Assembly: GCA_019671005.1 (NCBI GenBank)
Contig: CM033715.1
Coordinates: forward strand, 9,424,001-9,488,000
Reading direction: 5' to 3'
Origin: Hibiscus mutabilis
Lineage: Eukaryota > Streptophyta > Magnoliopsida > Malvales > Malvaceae
Length of the DNA: 64,000 nt
Of the stretch, positions 1 through 11,240 are shown piece after piece. Below the pieces are notes generated by a model that saw only the letters and a program-made list of their open reading frames with translations, did no database searches and was not told where the DNA came from. The position numbers were made by a program, and so were the translations under genes. Position 1 is the first letter of the stretch, and every line of letters begins with the position of its first letter.

Positions 1-144
1 ACTAAAATGTCTTTAAAACTTAATTTTCAAAAGAATCCATGAAGACAATTTTAAGGATGAGCTTAAGTGGGAAATTTAAAAGCTTGACAAATTTTCAAAA
101 ACAAATTTTTATCAAGTGTTTTGTTATATCAAAATGGAGGAGAT
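1..144 (+). mobile_element. 3' internal end of a copia-type retrotransposon with polypurine tract
   Basis: This AT-rich stretch has no coding frame. It ends in a purine-rich tract (AAAATGGAGGAGAT, about 131-144) immediately before TGTTAGAC. That arrangement is the usual polypurine tract next to the 3' LTR of many plant Ty1-copia elements. The element body lies outside the window to the left. The assignment rests on this junction alone. Confidence 0.45.
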
Positions 145-1075
145 TGTTAGACTTATTTTGATTTTGATATAACTAAAAGGACTAACTTGCAAATAATTGT
201 AAACTTAATATTTTCGATTCAAATTTGTCAAAAATACAATTTTAACTTGAACAAACTTTTTCTAAATTGTTGGACTTGATACATATTTGATAAACCCTTT
301 TTAAGTCAACAAAAAGTTGTTTTTTAAGTGTTTCCAATAGGAGGTTTCGAAACCTCCTACGTGGTTTCGAAACACCAAGCCAATGAGGCCTGGAAACCTA
401 TTTTTGGTTACAAGTTTCAAAACCTACATGATGGTTTCGAAACCATGGCCTATAACGGCTATTTTTTCAATTTGAAAAACCCTTGGTTTCGAAACCTTTT
501 CAATGGTTTCAAAACCTCTGTGCAGATGAGCAGTTAATGCTCGGTTTTAATGGCTTCCAACGGCTCCAAAGTCCCCCCCAACGTCTCCAAACGGATAGAA
601 ATTGATTAGAGGACATAAAAGAGGTCTTGAAGTGATTGAAGAACAACAAGAAGCCTATCCAAATATTCAAGCAATCAAAATTCAATTTGTGCTTAATTTT
701 CCATCTTTCTTGTAAACACTATTGTTGTTCTTCATTGTAATTAATTTCTTAGTGTTTTTTGAGTGTGTGAGAGAGCTTAAACTTTGCAAACACCTTCCTT
801 GTAATGATTTTCTAGTTTGCTCATTTGTACTTAAATTTGGTAAATGATTCAATAGACTTTGGGGTATAAGTCTTTTGAATTGTGTAAGGTTACCCCTTAT
901 CCTAAAGGAAAGACAAATTAGTGGATTTGTGGAAAATCCTTAGTGTGGACACTAAGGTAGAGGATGTAGGCTCCATTGAGGGAGTTGAACCACTATAAAT
1001 CACCTTGCAATTTCCTATCTTTGCAATTAGTTTCCACAACTTTCTAAAATTCCAATTCACCCCCTCTTGGCTTTA
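145..1075 (+). mobile_element. Copia-type LTR (3' LTR or solo LTR), right edge approximate
   Basis: It begins TGTTAGAC directly after a polypurine tract. It contains a region (760-1060) typical of plant copia LTR 3' parts: a line about a preceding 'aaggtagaggatgtaggctc' type segment, and an end near 'caattcaccccctcttgg'. No protein is encoded; the 69-codon frame at 328-537 is only the translation of the palindromic repeats. The right edge is not certain because no second LTR copy is present for comparison and another LTR remnant follows within 20 bp. The element is cut by the window edge. Confidence 0.5.
338..515. repeat. Cluster of GGTTTCGAAACC palindromes
   Basis: Four near-identical self-complementary sites lie within 160 bp. 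A perfect 22-bp palindrome is at 338-359, with arms taggaggtttc and gaaacctccta. A GTTTCGAAAC core is at 364-373, a 16-bp palindrome (atggtttc/gaaaccat) at 431-446, and a 12-bp site at 485-496. Degenerate copies (GTTTCAAAAC) are near 412 and 504. All share the TTTCGAAA core in the same LTR. The function is unknown. Confidence 0.85.
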
Positions 1076-1089
1076 TTCGGTCGACTGCT

Positions 1090-1594
1090 AGACTCATCAT
1101 ATTGCCACGCGTTTATTTATCTCTCTTTATTGCTCGTACTAGCTTGCATACTTATGTTTATGATTAGTATAAAGTATAGTAGAGTAGATGTGTACCACTA
1201 AGCTTTCTAAGCTCAGCGCTCAGAATCGTTGTTTTCGTGCGTAGGTTGATCGTTGAATCGTGGGATCGAGAAGCACTATCGGTATGGGGTTCCAGCATGT
1301 GGTGATCTCCGGAGTATGATACTTGTGTTTAGTGGACTATGTATTCATAGGACCTTATGTGGTGGAGTCTGTAATCCTCATTTTTGTAATTGTATTAATC
1401 AAAGCCAAATGTTTAAATGTTTTAATTTAATTGGAGCTCTTTTTTAACGTTTTAATCATTTTATATTTATTTTTAAATCGTTGGCTTTATATGTTTTTGG
1501 AAAGTATTTTATTTGGGCTAAAACAACTTGGGAATTTTTGGCTTTTGGTTTGGGCTTGAGGTCCAAATGTGACATCCGGGTCAAGGGTGTTACA
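1090..1594 (+). mobile_element. Gypsy LTR remnant (Del/Tekay-like)
   Basis: The sequence around 1140-1260 (accactaagctttctaagct, then a purine-rich part with a 'gtaggttgatcg' segment) resembles the R-U5 part of plant Del/Tekay gypsy LTRs. So does the terminal part 'tgacatccgggtcaagggtgttaca' region at 1569-1594, ending TGTTACA. No internal region, primer site or second LTR is present, so it is a solo or truncated LTR. Family placement is from memory of these LTR ends and is only moderate. Confidence 0.45.
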
Positions 1595-2716
1595 ATCGGT
1601 AATTTTGTCACCCCTAATCGAGTCGAGTCAAAAAATTTTGAGTTAGTCGAGTTGAAGAGTCATATTTTATAGCTCAAACTTTTTTTGAAATTTTTTTGAA
1701 TCGAGTTTATGAAATTTGAGTCGAGTTTGAGTTTTTGTTAAAATTTAATTGTAAACATTTATAATGTTATGGTACTAGCTAGTTCCAATTTAAACAGTTT
1801 TCTATAACTATATACAATACACATCTATATTCTTCGTATTCTTTCTTTAAATAGTATCCTCTTACACCATGTAAAACTTGAAAGTTTTACACATTTCTTG
1901 GACTATTAGATGAAGGTGAATGAATGATTGAAACTAACTGTAGGAAAAAGAAGGAAATAATCTTAGCCATTTATTTACCGCATTCAACGGTTCAAAAAAA
2001 GCGTAAAAGTAATTGAGTTTTACGCAGTGTAAATGGATCCTAACCCTTCTTTTATATGTGATCTCGATAATGTCAAATTAGCAAGGTGCATTTTTGACGA
2101 GATTTCAAGGCTAGAGCCTAGATTTTGTTTGGGTGCTTTAGACACTGAAAATGGAGATACTGTGAAAATGGAGATGGAGGATGAAGATGGAGGGAACGGT
2201 GAAAGAAGAAGGGGTGTTAGCTTTTTGGTATAAAATTGGGGATGAAGATGATGAGAGGCTCAAGATGGGAGTGTTTTGGGTATTTTAGTAAATATAATTA
2301 AATTAATAAATATTTTAATATATTTATTTTATTTTAAAATTTAAAAAATAAATAAATGCCGTGGTATGTTTTGATTGGTTAAAATATTTTTTTAACGGTG
2401 TTAGCTTTTTGGGGTTATGTGAGTAACTGCGAAAAATTTAGGGGGAAAAATGGGCAAAACGTAATTTAGATGGCAAGTTGAGAAAACATGTAAAGTTTAG
2501 GGGAAAAAAGTTATTTAAGCCTAATTCAAATCATTTAATAACTATCAAGTAAGTTGATGTATATAAACAATTCTTATACTTGATATTTTACCAATGTGAA
2601 ATATGAATTTCTTATTTTCTTTACACAATTCACAAGTAGCATATTTTGAGCATCAAATTTTCACTTATCACTCAACCGTTTTGAGTATATGAGATACCGT
2701 TATAAATGTCTCGTGA
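1595..2716. other. AT-rich intergenic stretch, no gene recognised
   Basis: About 1.1 kb of AT-rich sequence. A 66-codon frame at 2033-2233 has an acidic C-terminus and resembles no family I recognise; it has no supporting context and I do not call it. TCGAGT-rich sequence at 1610-1740 suggests further decayed repeats. The last five bases (2712-2716, cgtga) precede the Tat-type LTR and would be its target duplication, but the other end is not available to confirm it. Confidence 0.5.
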
Positions 2717-5304
2717 TGTCGCGACCGTTTTTGCGACCAGAAAAAGAATAGGTGTAAGAAAATAGCTCGGCGATCGATTCTTTTGAAAATTAGGATTTTT
2801 GTTCATTTAAAGTCACTTAATCTTGAAATTAGGTTTTTTTCACATTAAAACCTTTATTTAATTTTAGAAAGTAATTTGGACTCGCCACCGGTCACTTTGG
2901 TAGACCGGACACCATAAAAACAACCAGATATTCATTTTAAAACAATTTTGGGTTTAGGAGTCAATTACGTGTGGGGAAGGATTAGTACCCCCACAAACAC
3001 CCGTTATCGGTACCTTTTTAATTCCTCGTGGCATTTTCGTGTAATAAAATATATTTAATTTGATCATTAATTGCTAATTGAATTTCTTTCCGAATGAGGA
3101 TATCCTTTTGTAAGAAAATACATTTTTAAATGAATACGAATTTTTGAAGTGTCCAGTTATATTAAGAAACTTTGATTCATACTCAAAAATATATCTCAAC
3201 ACAAAAGGTTAAAATGCATGACAAATTATTTTGTGGTCTATTTTAAGTAAAAACCTAATTAAGGCTTCAATTCATTAATTGATTAGAATTCTATGAGTAT
3301 CATTGATTTTTGGGCTTGTGTGATAACACCTAAATGATTGGGCATTACCCGTATTAGGCCCAAAAATAACAATATTCCTAATACTAATGATGCTAATTAT
3401 TTAATTCTAATTTGAATTTTATTGAGCTAATTATCCAATTATATATAATTACCATATTCTAGGTTTAAATGAAATGTTAAATATTTCACTAAAACACCCC
3501 CTTTGAATAACATCACAATGCAATGTGATACTAATCAACTTAAGGCATTAAAGTAATCATTAAATATTCATTCATTTTCTACAATGTTCTTTCTTTTCAA
3601 TTTCAATTCATTAAAGAACCTAATTCTAAGGGCTCTAATTATACTTAGAGTGTTAAAGGTTCTCTAAATAATTATATTACATAACTATTTAAAAACATGC
3701 ATCATACAAACAATTAAATAAATTAAATTAAAAGCTATTAAAATAAGGAAATTAATCTGCCCAGGACCAAATTGAATTAAATTGGAAGTTTAAAGGCTGA
3801 ATTACAAGGAATTGGTGACTAAATTGTAAAAAGGAACATACTAAAGAGCCCAAACCTAAACGTATTAAAACCCGGTTCCCAAACCGGTCTAAAACAAATC
3901 GAACCGGCCAGTTAAAACTCCAAGCAGCCCAAACCATTATAACCGGGTCCTGAGACGGACCATGGCCCCGTGCTCAAACCCACTTTAGAAACGCGCGGGC
4001 CTTTTTGACCTGGCACCAAAACGGTGCCGTGCCGACTCGCCCTTAAAAGGGCTATAACCGGGACAACTCGGTCATTTCTTCCGTCCCTCTCACTCTCTTC
4101 ATTCTTCTCTCTCACTAAATCCTCTAAACTATAACAAGCCAAACCCAGAAACCCATCTAATTTTCGATCAAAACCCTTAAATTCATCCTTATTCTTCATC
4201 CGTTCTTCATCTTTTCTTCACTTTGATCCAGCATAAACACTAAACACTTCTCTTTTCCTGTTTCTTAAAGATCAAACCCCTTGTTTTCTTAAGAACTCAT
4301 CCTCAGTTCTTTCAACCTTCATAGCTTCAATCTTCAACCACCATCAAACCCTAACCCCAACCTGTTTCTCGGTTGTCAGAGACGACGTCGGCTACTGGCC
4401 ATCGTCTCTGGTCATCCCTTCTGATAAACCTATTCCCTCCAGCCACCGTCTGGCCTAACTCCGGTCATCCTTAACCTTCTTACGGCCATCGTGCTCCACC
4501 GCTAGAGTGATTTTTGGCCACTACCAAAACCCTAAAAACCCCCAAAACTATTCTTTTTCCATCTTAAACCCTAATCTGAGCCATGATTCATCAAAATCAC
4601 CATTCTTCTCCCATTCCTAAACTATCTTTCCAAATACTGAACCCTAAAACGCTTATTTTCGACTCTACCGTCAATTTCTCATCACTCCGGCCACCGCAAC
4701 ATCTCCAAAATCACACAGATAAGTCTCTGAAACTCTTGACCTTGGTTGATTTCTAGATTTAGGCTTTAGGTTTTAAGCTACTATTTTTATATGTTAATCT
4801 AGATCTAATGTGGCTTTTGTGTTCTTTTTGCAGGAATATAGAAGGGGAGGAGAAGAGCTACCTTCTGACGGTGGTAGGTTGATCGTTGGTGATATCTCTG
4901 GTGTCCGATTATTGCATCAATTATTGCGCAATCATTAATTCATTCTGACTTTCTCCCTTTTTATAGCAGGTGACGTAGCTGACGTCATCTATGCTCTTAA
5001 TCTGTGTACTGGGACTGTGGACCAATCCAATAGCGCCACGTGGACAAATTTAGCGGGCTCAGTTGGTGAAGACAGAGGATGGGCGGGAATTAATTTGAAA
5101 ATGAGCTTTTATATTTGTAATTGGGCCATTCAGATTTGTAAAGGACAAATTTGATGTAATATGGACTAATCTATGGATTGTTTTATTTAATGTGGACATT
5201 GGATAATTATTTTTATCAAATGAATTATTATTTTTTATTAGTATTTGGTCATACGTATAGTGAAACATATATATACGAAGTCCGGACGAAATTTGGGTAC
5301 TACA
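2717..5304 (-). repeat. 3' LTR of the Tat/Ogre element
   Basis: This 2.59-kb LTR starts (minus strand) TGTAGTACCC at 5304, next to the polypurine tract, and ends GGTCGCGACA at 2717. Its outer 780 bp (2717-3500) and the part 4560-4990 match 27384-28170 and 28173-28669 closely. The segment 3500-4560 is absent from the right-hand LTR. The piece 4991-5304 has no partner in the window because the right LTR is cut there. Small frames inside (for example 3912-4199, minus) are not credible genes. Confidence 0.88.
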
Positions 5305-5319
5305 GTTGCCCCTCTTTGC
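5305..5319 (-). other. Polypurine tract of the Tat/Ogre element
   Basis: On the minus strand the sequence GCAAAGAGGGGCAAC abuts the LTR start TGTAGTACC. Purine-rich tracts ending in GGGGCA(A/G)C in this position prime plus-strand synthesis in Tat-type elements. Confidence 0.8.
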
Positions 5320-5460
5320 TCATTGCTATGGAACAAGAGTATGGCAAAGACTAAAAATACACGAATTTTTTATGCCCTTATCAGATGTTGCTCTGAGCTG
5401 CAAGATTTTATTCGAACCTTTTTTTTCTTTTCCCCCTCTCTAAGAGCTTGACGAGTTTTT

Positions 5461-5815
5461 CTCACTTGGAACTTTATCTTCACTTGTCAAATTCTTCTCA
5501 TTGCAAATTCTTTCTTCGCTGGGAATGAACTCTTCTCATTTGGAATTCCGTATTTGTTAACAGACTCCCTACATTAGGATCTTTATCTTCACTGGGCGAA
5601 CCCCTCACATTGGGAGCTCTATCTTTGCCAAACGAACTCTTCACATTAGGAGTTCTATCTTCACTGGGCGAACTCTTCCCATTAGGAGTTCTATATTTGC
5701 TGGGCGAGCTCTTCTCATTAGGAATTTTATCTTTGTTGGGCGAGCTCTTCTCATTAGGAATTCTATCTTTGTTAGGCGAACTCTTCTCATTAGGAGTTTT
5801 ATCTTTGTTTCCTGT
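5461..5815 (-). repeat. 36-bp tandem repeat array in the Tat element 3' region
   Basis: Units of the form ttctatctttgctgggcga + gctcttctcattaggaa repeat with a 36-bp period, cleanly from about 5574 to 5808 (six to seven units). More diverged units extend back to about 5461. The period is a multiple of three, so open frames appear on both strands (plus 5610-5840, minus 5641-5901). These are translations of the repeat and not genes. Tandem arrays between pol and the 3' LTR are common in Ogre/Tat elements. Confidence 0.85.
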
Positions 5816-7240
5816 AAAAAAAACAAAAATACATGTATGAGGGTTATAATGGTCCTAGTTTCTATATGATGCATGAATTGTATCTCATTGAGATCAATCA
5901 ATCAGCTATCACTCCCTGGGAATTATCTTGATGCTTCATTTTCTTCTTTAATATTTCATCTCACGTTTGGGATTAACCATCAGAAACTTCCTTCCGTGTT
6001 TCTGGCCCCTTGCTCTAAAATGCCCCTTTTGGGTTTTCACTTTAGATTGCTTTTCTCAAAGCGCCCTTTCGAGTTTTTAATTTGGTTTTTTTCTTTTTTT
6101 TCTTTTTTTCTTTTTCCTTAAGGCGTCCTTTCGGGTTTTCACCTTGATTTCCTCTTTTCTTTTCTTTTTTTAAAAAATACATCGTAGAAAGGAAAAAAGA
6201 AAAAATGGAACAGGCCCTCAACTAATTAGTATTTACAATCTTGCCAATTTCAAAAGCCTTTACAAAATAATGGATCAAATTTTCATTCTCAATAGAAAAA
6301 CATGAAGCCATTACTATTTAACTTTGCCCGGGAATTTGAAGGACGGCGAAGGCTCCAGGTGTTGTGATACCACCATGGTTTAGTAATGTCTCAAAAATAT
6401 CCTCATAACAGCAATACCAGAGACAACCATAATGCTCCTTTGATTCTCATATTGATCATGTCGCCATGAGCGCCTCAAAACTGATTTTCAACGACACCCT
6501 TTGTGCGCTTCAACCTTCATTTTCCTTTGTATTTCTAAATATTTTGTCAATATGAGGTCCAACGGTACCTTTACTTTATACACTCTTCTTCGATAACCCA
6601 GAGTGCTAAAGTTCACATGCATATTTCAAAACATAGTAATACCAAGAAATTATCTGCTTTATTCACTATGTCAATCATTTAATGATGCTTTGGAATAAAA
6701 TAAAGGCTCAAAAGAGAACATGTAATCTTTATTGAAGCTTATTAGTACAAATTTAGATGGAATTTTTAACAAACAAGTCATGGCAAACCAAAACAACAAA
6801 ATCAAGAAACTATATCAGGCTTCCGGACATTCATAACATGAAGGATACATTCACCCCATCGACCAAAAATAGTCTTGAGCTTAACCTTTGTCCAATAGAC
6901 TTTGAATGTTTTCTGAATGGTTACAGATGTGAAATCCTTTTTTGAAATACTAGGTGGTGTCCGAGAGGTTTCAACCGATGGATGCCTATTCTTAAACCAT
7001 TTGGGCCGCCCTTTTCGAGTTTTGAACCCAGATCCTCCTTTGGTTTCAAGACGCCTTTTGCGGATTTTCATCTTGAACCCCCTTTATTTATTTTTCTTTT
7101 TTTTGAATATCTATAGTGCCCTTTTGGGTTTTCACCATAGATATTTATTTTGCGAAGCGCCCTTTCCGGGTTTTCACTCTGTTTTTTCTTTTCTTTTATT
7201 CTTCAGGCATAATACTTTTTGACTGAATCAGAGTTTATTG
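5816..7240 (-). other. 3' non-coding region of the Tat element with gcgccctttcgggttttcac repeats
   Basis: No coding frame is supported here. A short motif, variants of 'cgccctttcgggttttcac', recurs near 6015, 6059, 6121, 7008, 7108 and 7156, in two clusters (6000-6150 and 7000-7180). It looks like a decayed minisatellite. The region lies between the integrase stop and the 36-bp array. Confidence 0.6.
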
Positions 7241-8430
7241 GTTTTTACCATCCATCTCGGTCAGAATTAGTGCTCCTCTAGAGAAGGCCTTCTTAACAAC
7301 ATAAGGTCCTTCCCAATTAGGCATCCATTTTCCATGATCATCACGGTGTATTTGTAAGATCTTTTTCAATACAAGATCTCCCTCTCAGAGTTCCTTGGGT
7401 CGTACCTTCTTACCATAAGCCCGCATCATTCTTTTCTAGTACATTTGACTGTGACAAATAGCCTTTAACCTTTTTTCTTCAATCAAATTCAACTGATCGA
7501 ACCGAGCCTATATCCATTCTGCATCATCTAGTTTCACTTCTAATAAGACTCGAAGGGATGGAATTTCAACCTCAATGGGGAGTACTGCTTTTGTCCCATA
7601 AACTAAAGAGTAGGGGTTGCTCTAGTTGAAGTTCGTATCGACGTTCGATATGCAAACGATGCAAAGGGAAGCTTCTCATGCCAATCTTTATATGTTTCTG
7701 TTGTCTTCAATATGATTTTCTTGATATTTTTAATTGCTGCCTCAACTGCTCCATTCATCTTTGGGGGATAAGTTACAGAATTGTGATGTATGATTTTGAA
7801 CTGCTCGCACACTTCTGCTATTATCTTATTGTTGAAATTGGTAGCATTATCAGTAATGATTCTTTCTAGTAATCCATATCGACAAATGATCTTTTTCTTC
7901 AAGAACTTGCATACTATTGTTCTTGTGACGTTAGCATAAGAAGCCGCTTCCACCCATTTGGTGAAGTAATCAATGACTACTAGAATAAAACGATGACTAT
8001 TAGAAGCATTGGGGTAAATCTGCCCAATAACATCCATGCCCCAAACAGCGAATGGCCATGGTGAATTCATCGTATGGAGTGGCACCGGTGGAGAATTGAT
8101 TCTATCAGCGTATATCTAGCATTTATGACATTTATTTGCATATTCAATACAATCTCCTTCCATAGTTGCCCAGTAATATCCATATCTCATAATTTTCCTG
8201 GACATTGCATAACCGTTTTCATGTGTCCCACATATTCCATCATGAACCTCTGCTATGATGCTTCTTGCTTCATTAACATTAACACACCTTAGCAAGATCT
8301 GATCCCTGCCCCTTCTATACAGGGTTTCTCCATCAAGCACGTATCCTGAAGCCATTCTTCTGATGGTTCTTTTATCATTATCATTTGCCTCTTGAGGATA
8401 GCTTTGACACTTGAGGTACTTCATGATATC
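7240..8430 (-). pseudogene. Tat element integrase (broken)
   Basis: Integrase inserts the cDNA into host DNA. From right to left I see the HHCC zinc-binding N-terminus (GICGTHENG at about 8250 to NKCHKC at 8120). Next comes the DDE core with WGMDVIG (about 8045), ITDNATNF (about 7850) and NGAVEAA (about 7745), so all three catalytic acids remain. The C-terminal domain with GPYVVKKAFS-like sequence ends near 7240. The typical DYFTKWVEAASY segment is intact. In-frame stops break the C-terminal part around 7380, 7437 and 7508; most read as former CAG or CGA codons. It is the last pol domain before the non-coding 3' region. Confidence 0.8.
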
Positions 8431-9390
8431 GTAATACCAAAGGTTTCCATCTATTTCTTCTTCTATGCTACAACAGTGAGCATAGGCATTGTAACTCTAC
8501 ATCTGGATTGTCATCATGTCTTAAGGTAGGTTGGCTAAGAAAACTGAAGCCAGTGTAGCTAAAGCATATGCCATCTGATTATCCTCTCTGGGGACATATG
8601 TGAAAGTAATCTCTTTGAACTCTTTTATCATTTCAAGGATCAGCTTTCGGTATTCAATCAACTTGACATCTTTTGTTTCCCACTCTCTACGAAGCTGGTA
8701 AATAACCAATACAGAATCTCCATATACTTTTAGACTCTTTATTTTCTTTTCAATAGCAGCTTACAAGCCCATAACACAAGCTTCATACTCTGCCATGTTG
8801 TTGGTATAAAATAATTCCAGCCTACTCGTAAAGGGATGATGCTCATTGTTTGGAGAGATCAACACCGCCCCAATTCCACGTCCTAGGGCGTTTACAGCCT
8901 CATCGAAATATAATTTCCACGTTTCATCCCTAGAGATTATATTTTCTTTCGTGGAGATATTCATCACATCTTCATCGGGGAAATCAAATTGGCTATAGCG
9001 CTCCCTTTTACTGCCTTTTGACTTACATACACAATGTCAAATTCTAACAAAAGCATCTGCCAACGAGCCAGTCTTCCGGTCAATGCAGGTATTTCCATCA
9101 TAAACTTCAATGGGTCGAGGCGAGAAATCAGCCAAGTAGTATGATACAACATGTATTATCGAAGCCTGCGAGTTACCCATACCAGAGCACAGCACAACTT
9201 TTGAATAGGCGGGTATCGCACTTCACACTCTGTAAACTTTTTGCTTAAGTAATAAATGGCTCTTTCTTTCCTCCCCGTGTCATCATGCTGCCCCAACACA
9301 CATCCCATTAAATTCTCATGCACTGTTAGATAGAGGATGAGTGGCCCGTCTGGGATTGGAGCAACCAGTATCGGAGCATTCATCAAGTAC
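8430..9390 (-). pseudogene. Tat element tandem RNase H domains (broken)
   Basis: Two RNase H units follow the reverse transcriptase. The first (9386-9156 and on to 8964) carries the gypsy-type YLSKKFTECEVRYPPIQKL segment. The second (8967-8521) has WKLYFDEAVNALGRGIG, NNMAEYEA and REDNQMAYALATLAS, the archaeal-type RNase H that defines Tat elements. Family members usually read FDG and ADALATLAS at two of these places. Here the first has E for G, and the second has Y where the fourth catalytic aspartate normally sits. Stops at about 8760, 8964 and 9156 break the frame. Activity would be lost. Confidence 0.78.
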
Positions 9391-10700
9391 TTCTTAATCT
9401 TATCAAATGTTTCCTAGCACTCTTCATCCCATTCTCCTGGATTGTTCTTTTTAAGCAGTCTGAAGATTGGATCACATTTGTCAGTTAATTGAGAAATGAA
9501 CCGAGAGACATAATTCAACCTCCCGAGGAATCCTTGAACCTCTTTTTGTGTTCTTGGCAATGGTAAATTCTGAATCACCTTTACCTTATATGGGTCTATT
9601 TTGATCACTCTTCTGCTGTCGACAAAACCCAAAAGTTTTCCTGATGTGACTCCAAAAGTACACTTATTTGGATTGAGCTTTAACTTGTACTTTCTCAGCC
9701 TCAAAAACAACTTTCTTAAATTCTGAATATGTTCTTCTTCGGTCTGGATTTGGAAATCATGTCATCGACATACACTTCGATCTCTTTGTACATCATATCA
9801 TGAAACAAAGTCACCATCGCCCGCTGCTAAGTTGCCCCAGCATTCTTTAAACCAAATGGCATCACCTTGTAGCAGTACGCTCCCCATAAGGTTATAAATG
9901 TCATTTTATCCATATCCTTTGGGCTCATCTTTATCTGATTATACCCTGAGAATCCATCCATGAAGGAGAACCAAGAATGACCTGACGTATTATCCACTAA
10001 ATGTCTATATAGGGCAAAGGGAAATTGTCCTTTGGACTAGCCCTATTTAGATCTCTGTAATCCACACACATACGTACATTCCCATCTTTCTTTGGTATTG
10101 GAACTATGTTGGCAACCCACTCATGATACTTGGATACCTCAAGAAAACCAACATCAATTTGCTTTTGCACTTCTTCTTTTATCTTCAGCAATATTTATGG
10201 CCTCGGCCTTCTAAGCTTTTGCTGCACTAGTTTACACTCCGGCTTTATGGGCAGTTTATGTACCACTATATCGGTATTCAGACCAGGCGAAGACATCTTT
10301 AAACTCTCGCAACAAATTAATTAACCCTTTCTGGCTTTTGGTGAGAAGGTTGTCCCTATTTTCACATCTCTTTTAATTTTATCAGTTCCCAAATTAAGAA
10401 TTTCCAATTCTTCTTTATGGGGTAGGATCTGCTTGTCTTCTTTCTCCACCAACCTCAGTAATTCTTCAGGGATTTCACATTCTGTTTCATCTTCCACCTC
10501 ATTGATTTCCATTAGACACACTGGCCGCTCAGGTTCTACTTCAGGATTAGGTTCATGATCATTCATGCTATCAACAATTGAAAACCTGCAAAGGAAATTA
10601 TAGTGTATATTAGAAAGGAATATGAAAAAGAAAGCAACAAACATGTTTGCCATTTGTGAATCAGCATTGAAAGCATCTTTATTTAAATGAAATGACATAG
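9390..10700 (-). pseudogene. Tat element reverse transcriptase (broken)
   Basis: The RT fingers and palm are clear on the minus strand: VANIVPIPKKDGNVRMCVDY at about 10110-10060, a DNFPLPYID block, FSGYNQIKM-like sequence at about 9940, MPFGLKNAGAT at about 9850, and the YVDDM active-site motif at about 9765. The thumb continues to 9414. The linker 10698-10321 (EVEPERPVCLMEINEVEDE and on) is the protease-RT spacer usual in Tat elements and leads into a DVFAWS motif near 10285. Stops occur after 10321, near 10200 and near 9830. The enzyme copies element RNA into DNA in cytoplasmic particles. Confidence 0.82.
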
Positions 10701-11240
10701 TGGCCCTTTACAGATAACACTCTATACCCATGGGCAAAAGTATAGAGTTGGTTCATGGTATTTACTTTGTTTTATTGGATACAACATCAAGCTCATCCAC
10801 TGTCCAATTGCTGAGTTTTTCACTAGGGATGCATTGACGAATTTTCTCTAAAAACTTCCCAGGTTGAGCTCCCTCAAAAATTCCTCCAACAAGAAGCCCT
10901 TCCAGCTCATTGCCAAAGATTTCTTCTTCGTGCATTCTCGTGGTCTCCATATTGACCTCCATGAGCTGTTCCTCAACATTTTCAAATTCTCTGGACTTGA
11001 AGATACATGTCAGATCCACCAAAGGCATGGGTTCGGAGGAAGCTTCAGATCCCAAGAGGCGAGCTTTCCTTTGCTCTCCCCTTTTCTTCAAATCTTTTAA
11101 CCTATCCTTGATATTGGGCTTGAATCCTAGACCAAAATGATCATTCTTCATAACCACTGATTTTGGATGCAAACACCCCTAGAGTCGCTTTCCTAAGCCT
11201 TTTCTCGTTCTTGCACCTCTTCCCAGCGTCTCTTGTACAG
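10701..11240 (-). pseudogene. Tat pol polyprotein spacer between protease and RT
   Basis: An open frame at 11172-10762 (136 codons) gives an acidic, low-complexity linker with IKDRLKDLKKRGEQRKARLL near its start. It continues the gag-pol polyprotein between the aspartic protease and the reverse transcriptase. No enzymatic motif is seen. It is bounded by stops at about 11180 and 10760. Confidence 0.55.

Noticed and set aside
2033..2233. 66-codon plus-strand frame with acidic C-terminus
   Set aside because: No known family, no neighbouring genes, no promoter or splicing evidence; a random frame in repeat-rich DNA is likely.
3752..4199. Minus-strand frames in the Tat 3' LTR
   Set aside because: They lie inside a non-coding LTR segment; the largest (95 codons) has no recognisable domain, and this segment is deleted in the other LTR.
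5610..5901. Leucine-rich plus-strand and arginine-rich minus-strand frames
   Set aside because: Both are translations of the 36-bp tandem repeat.
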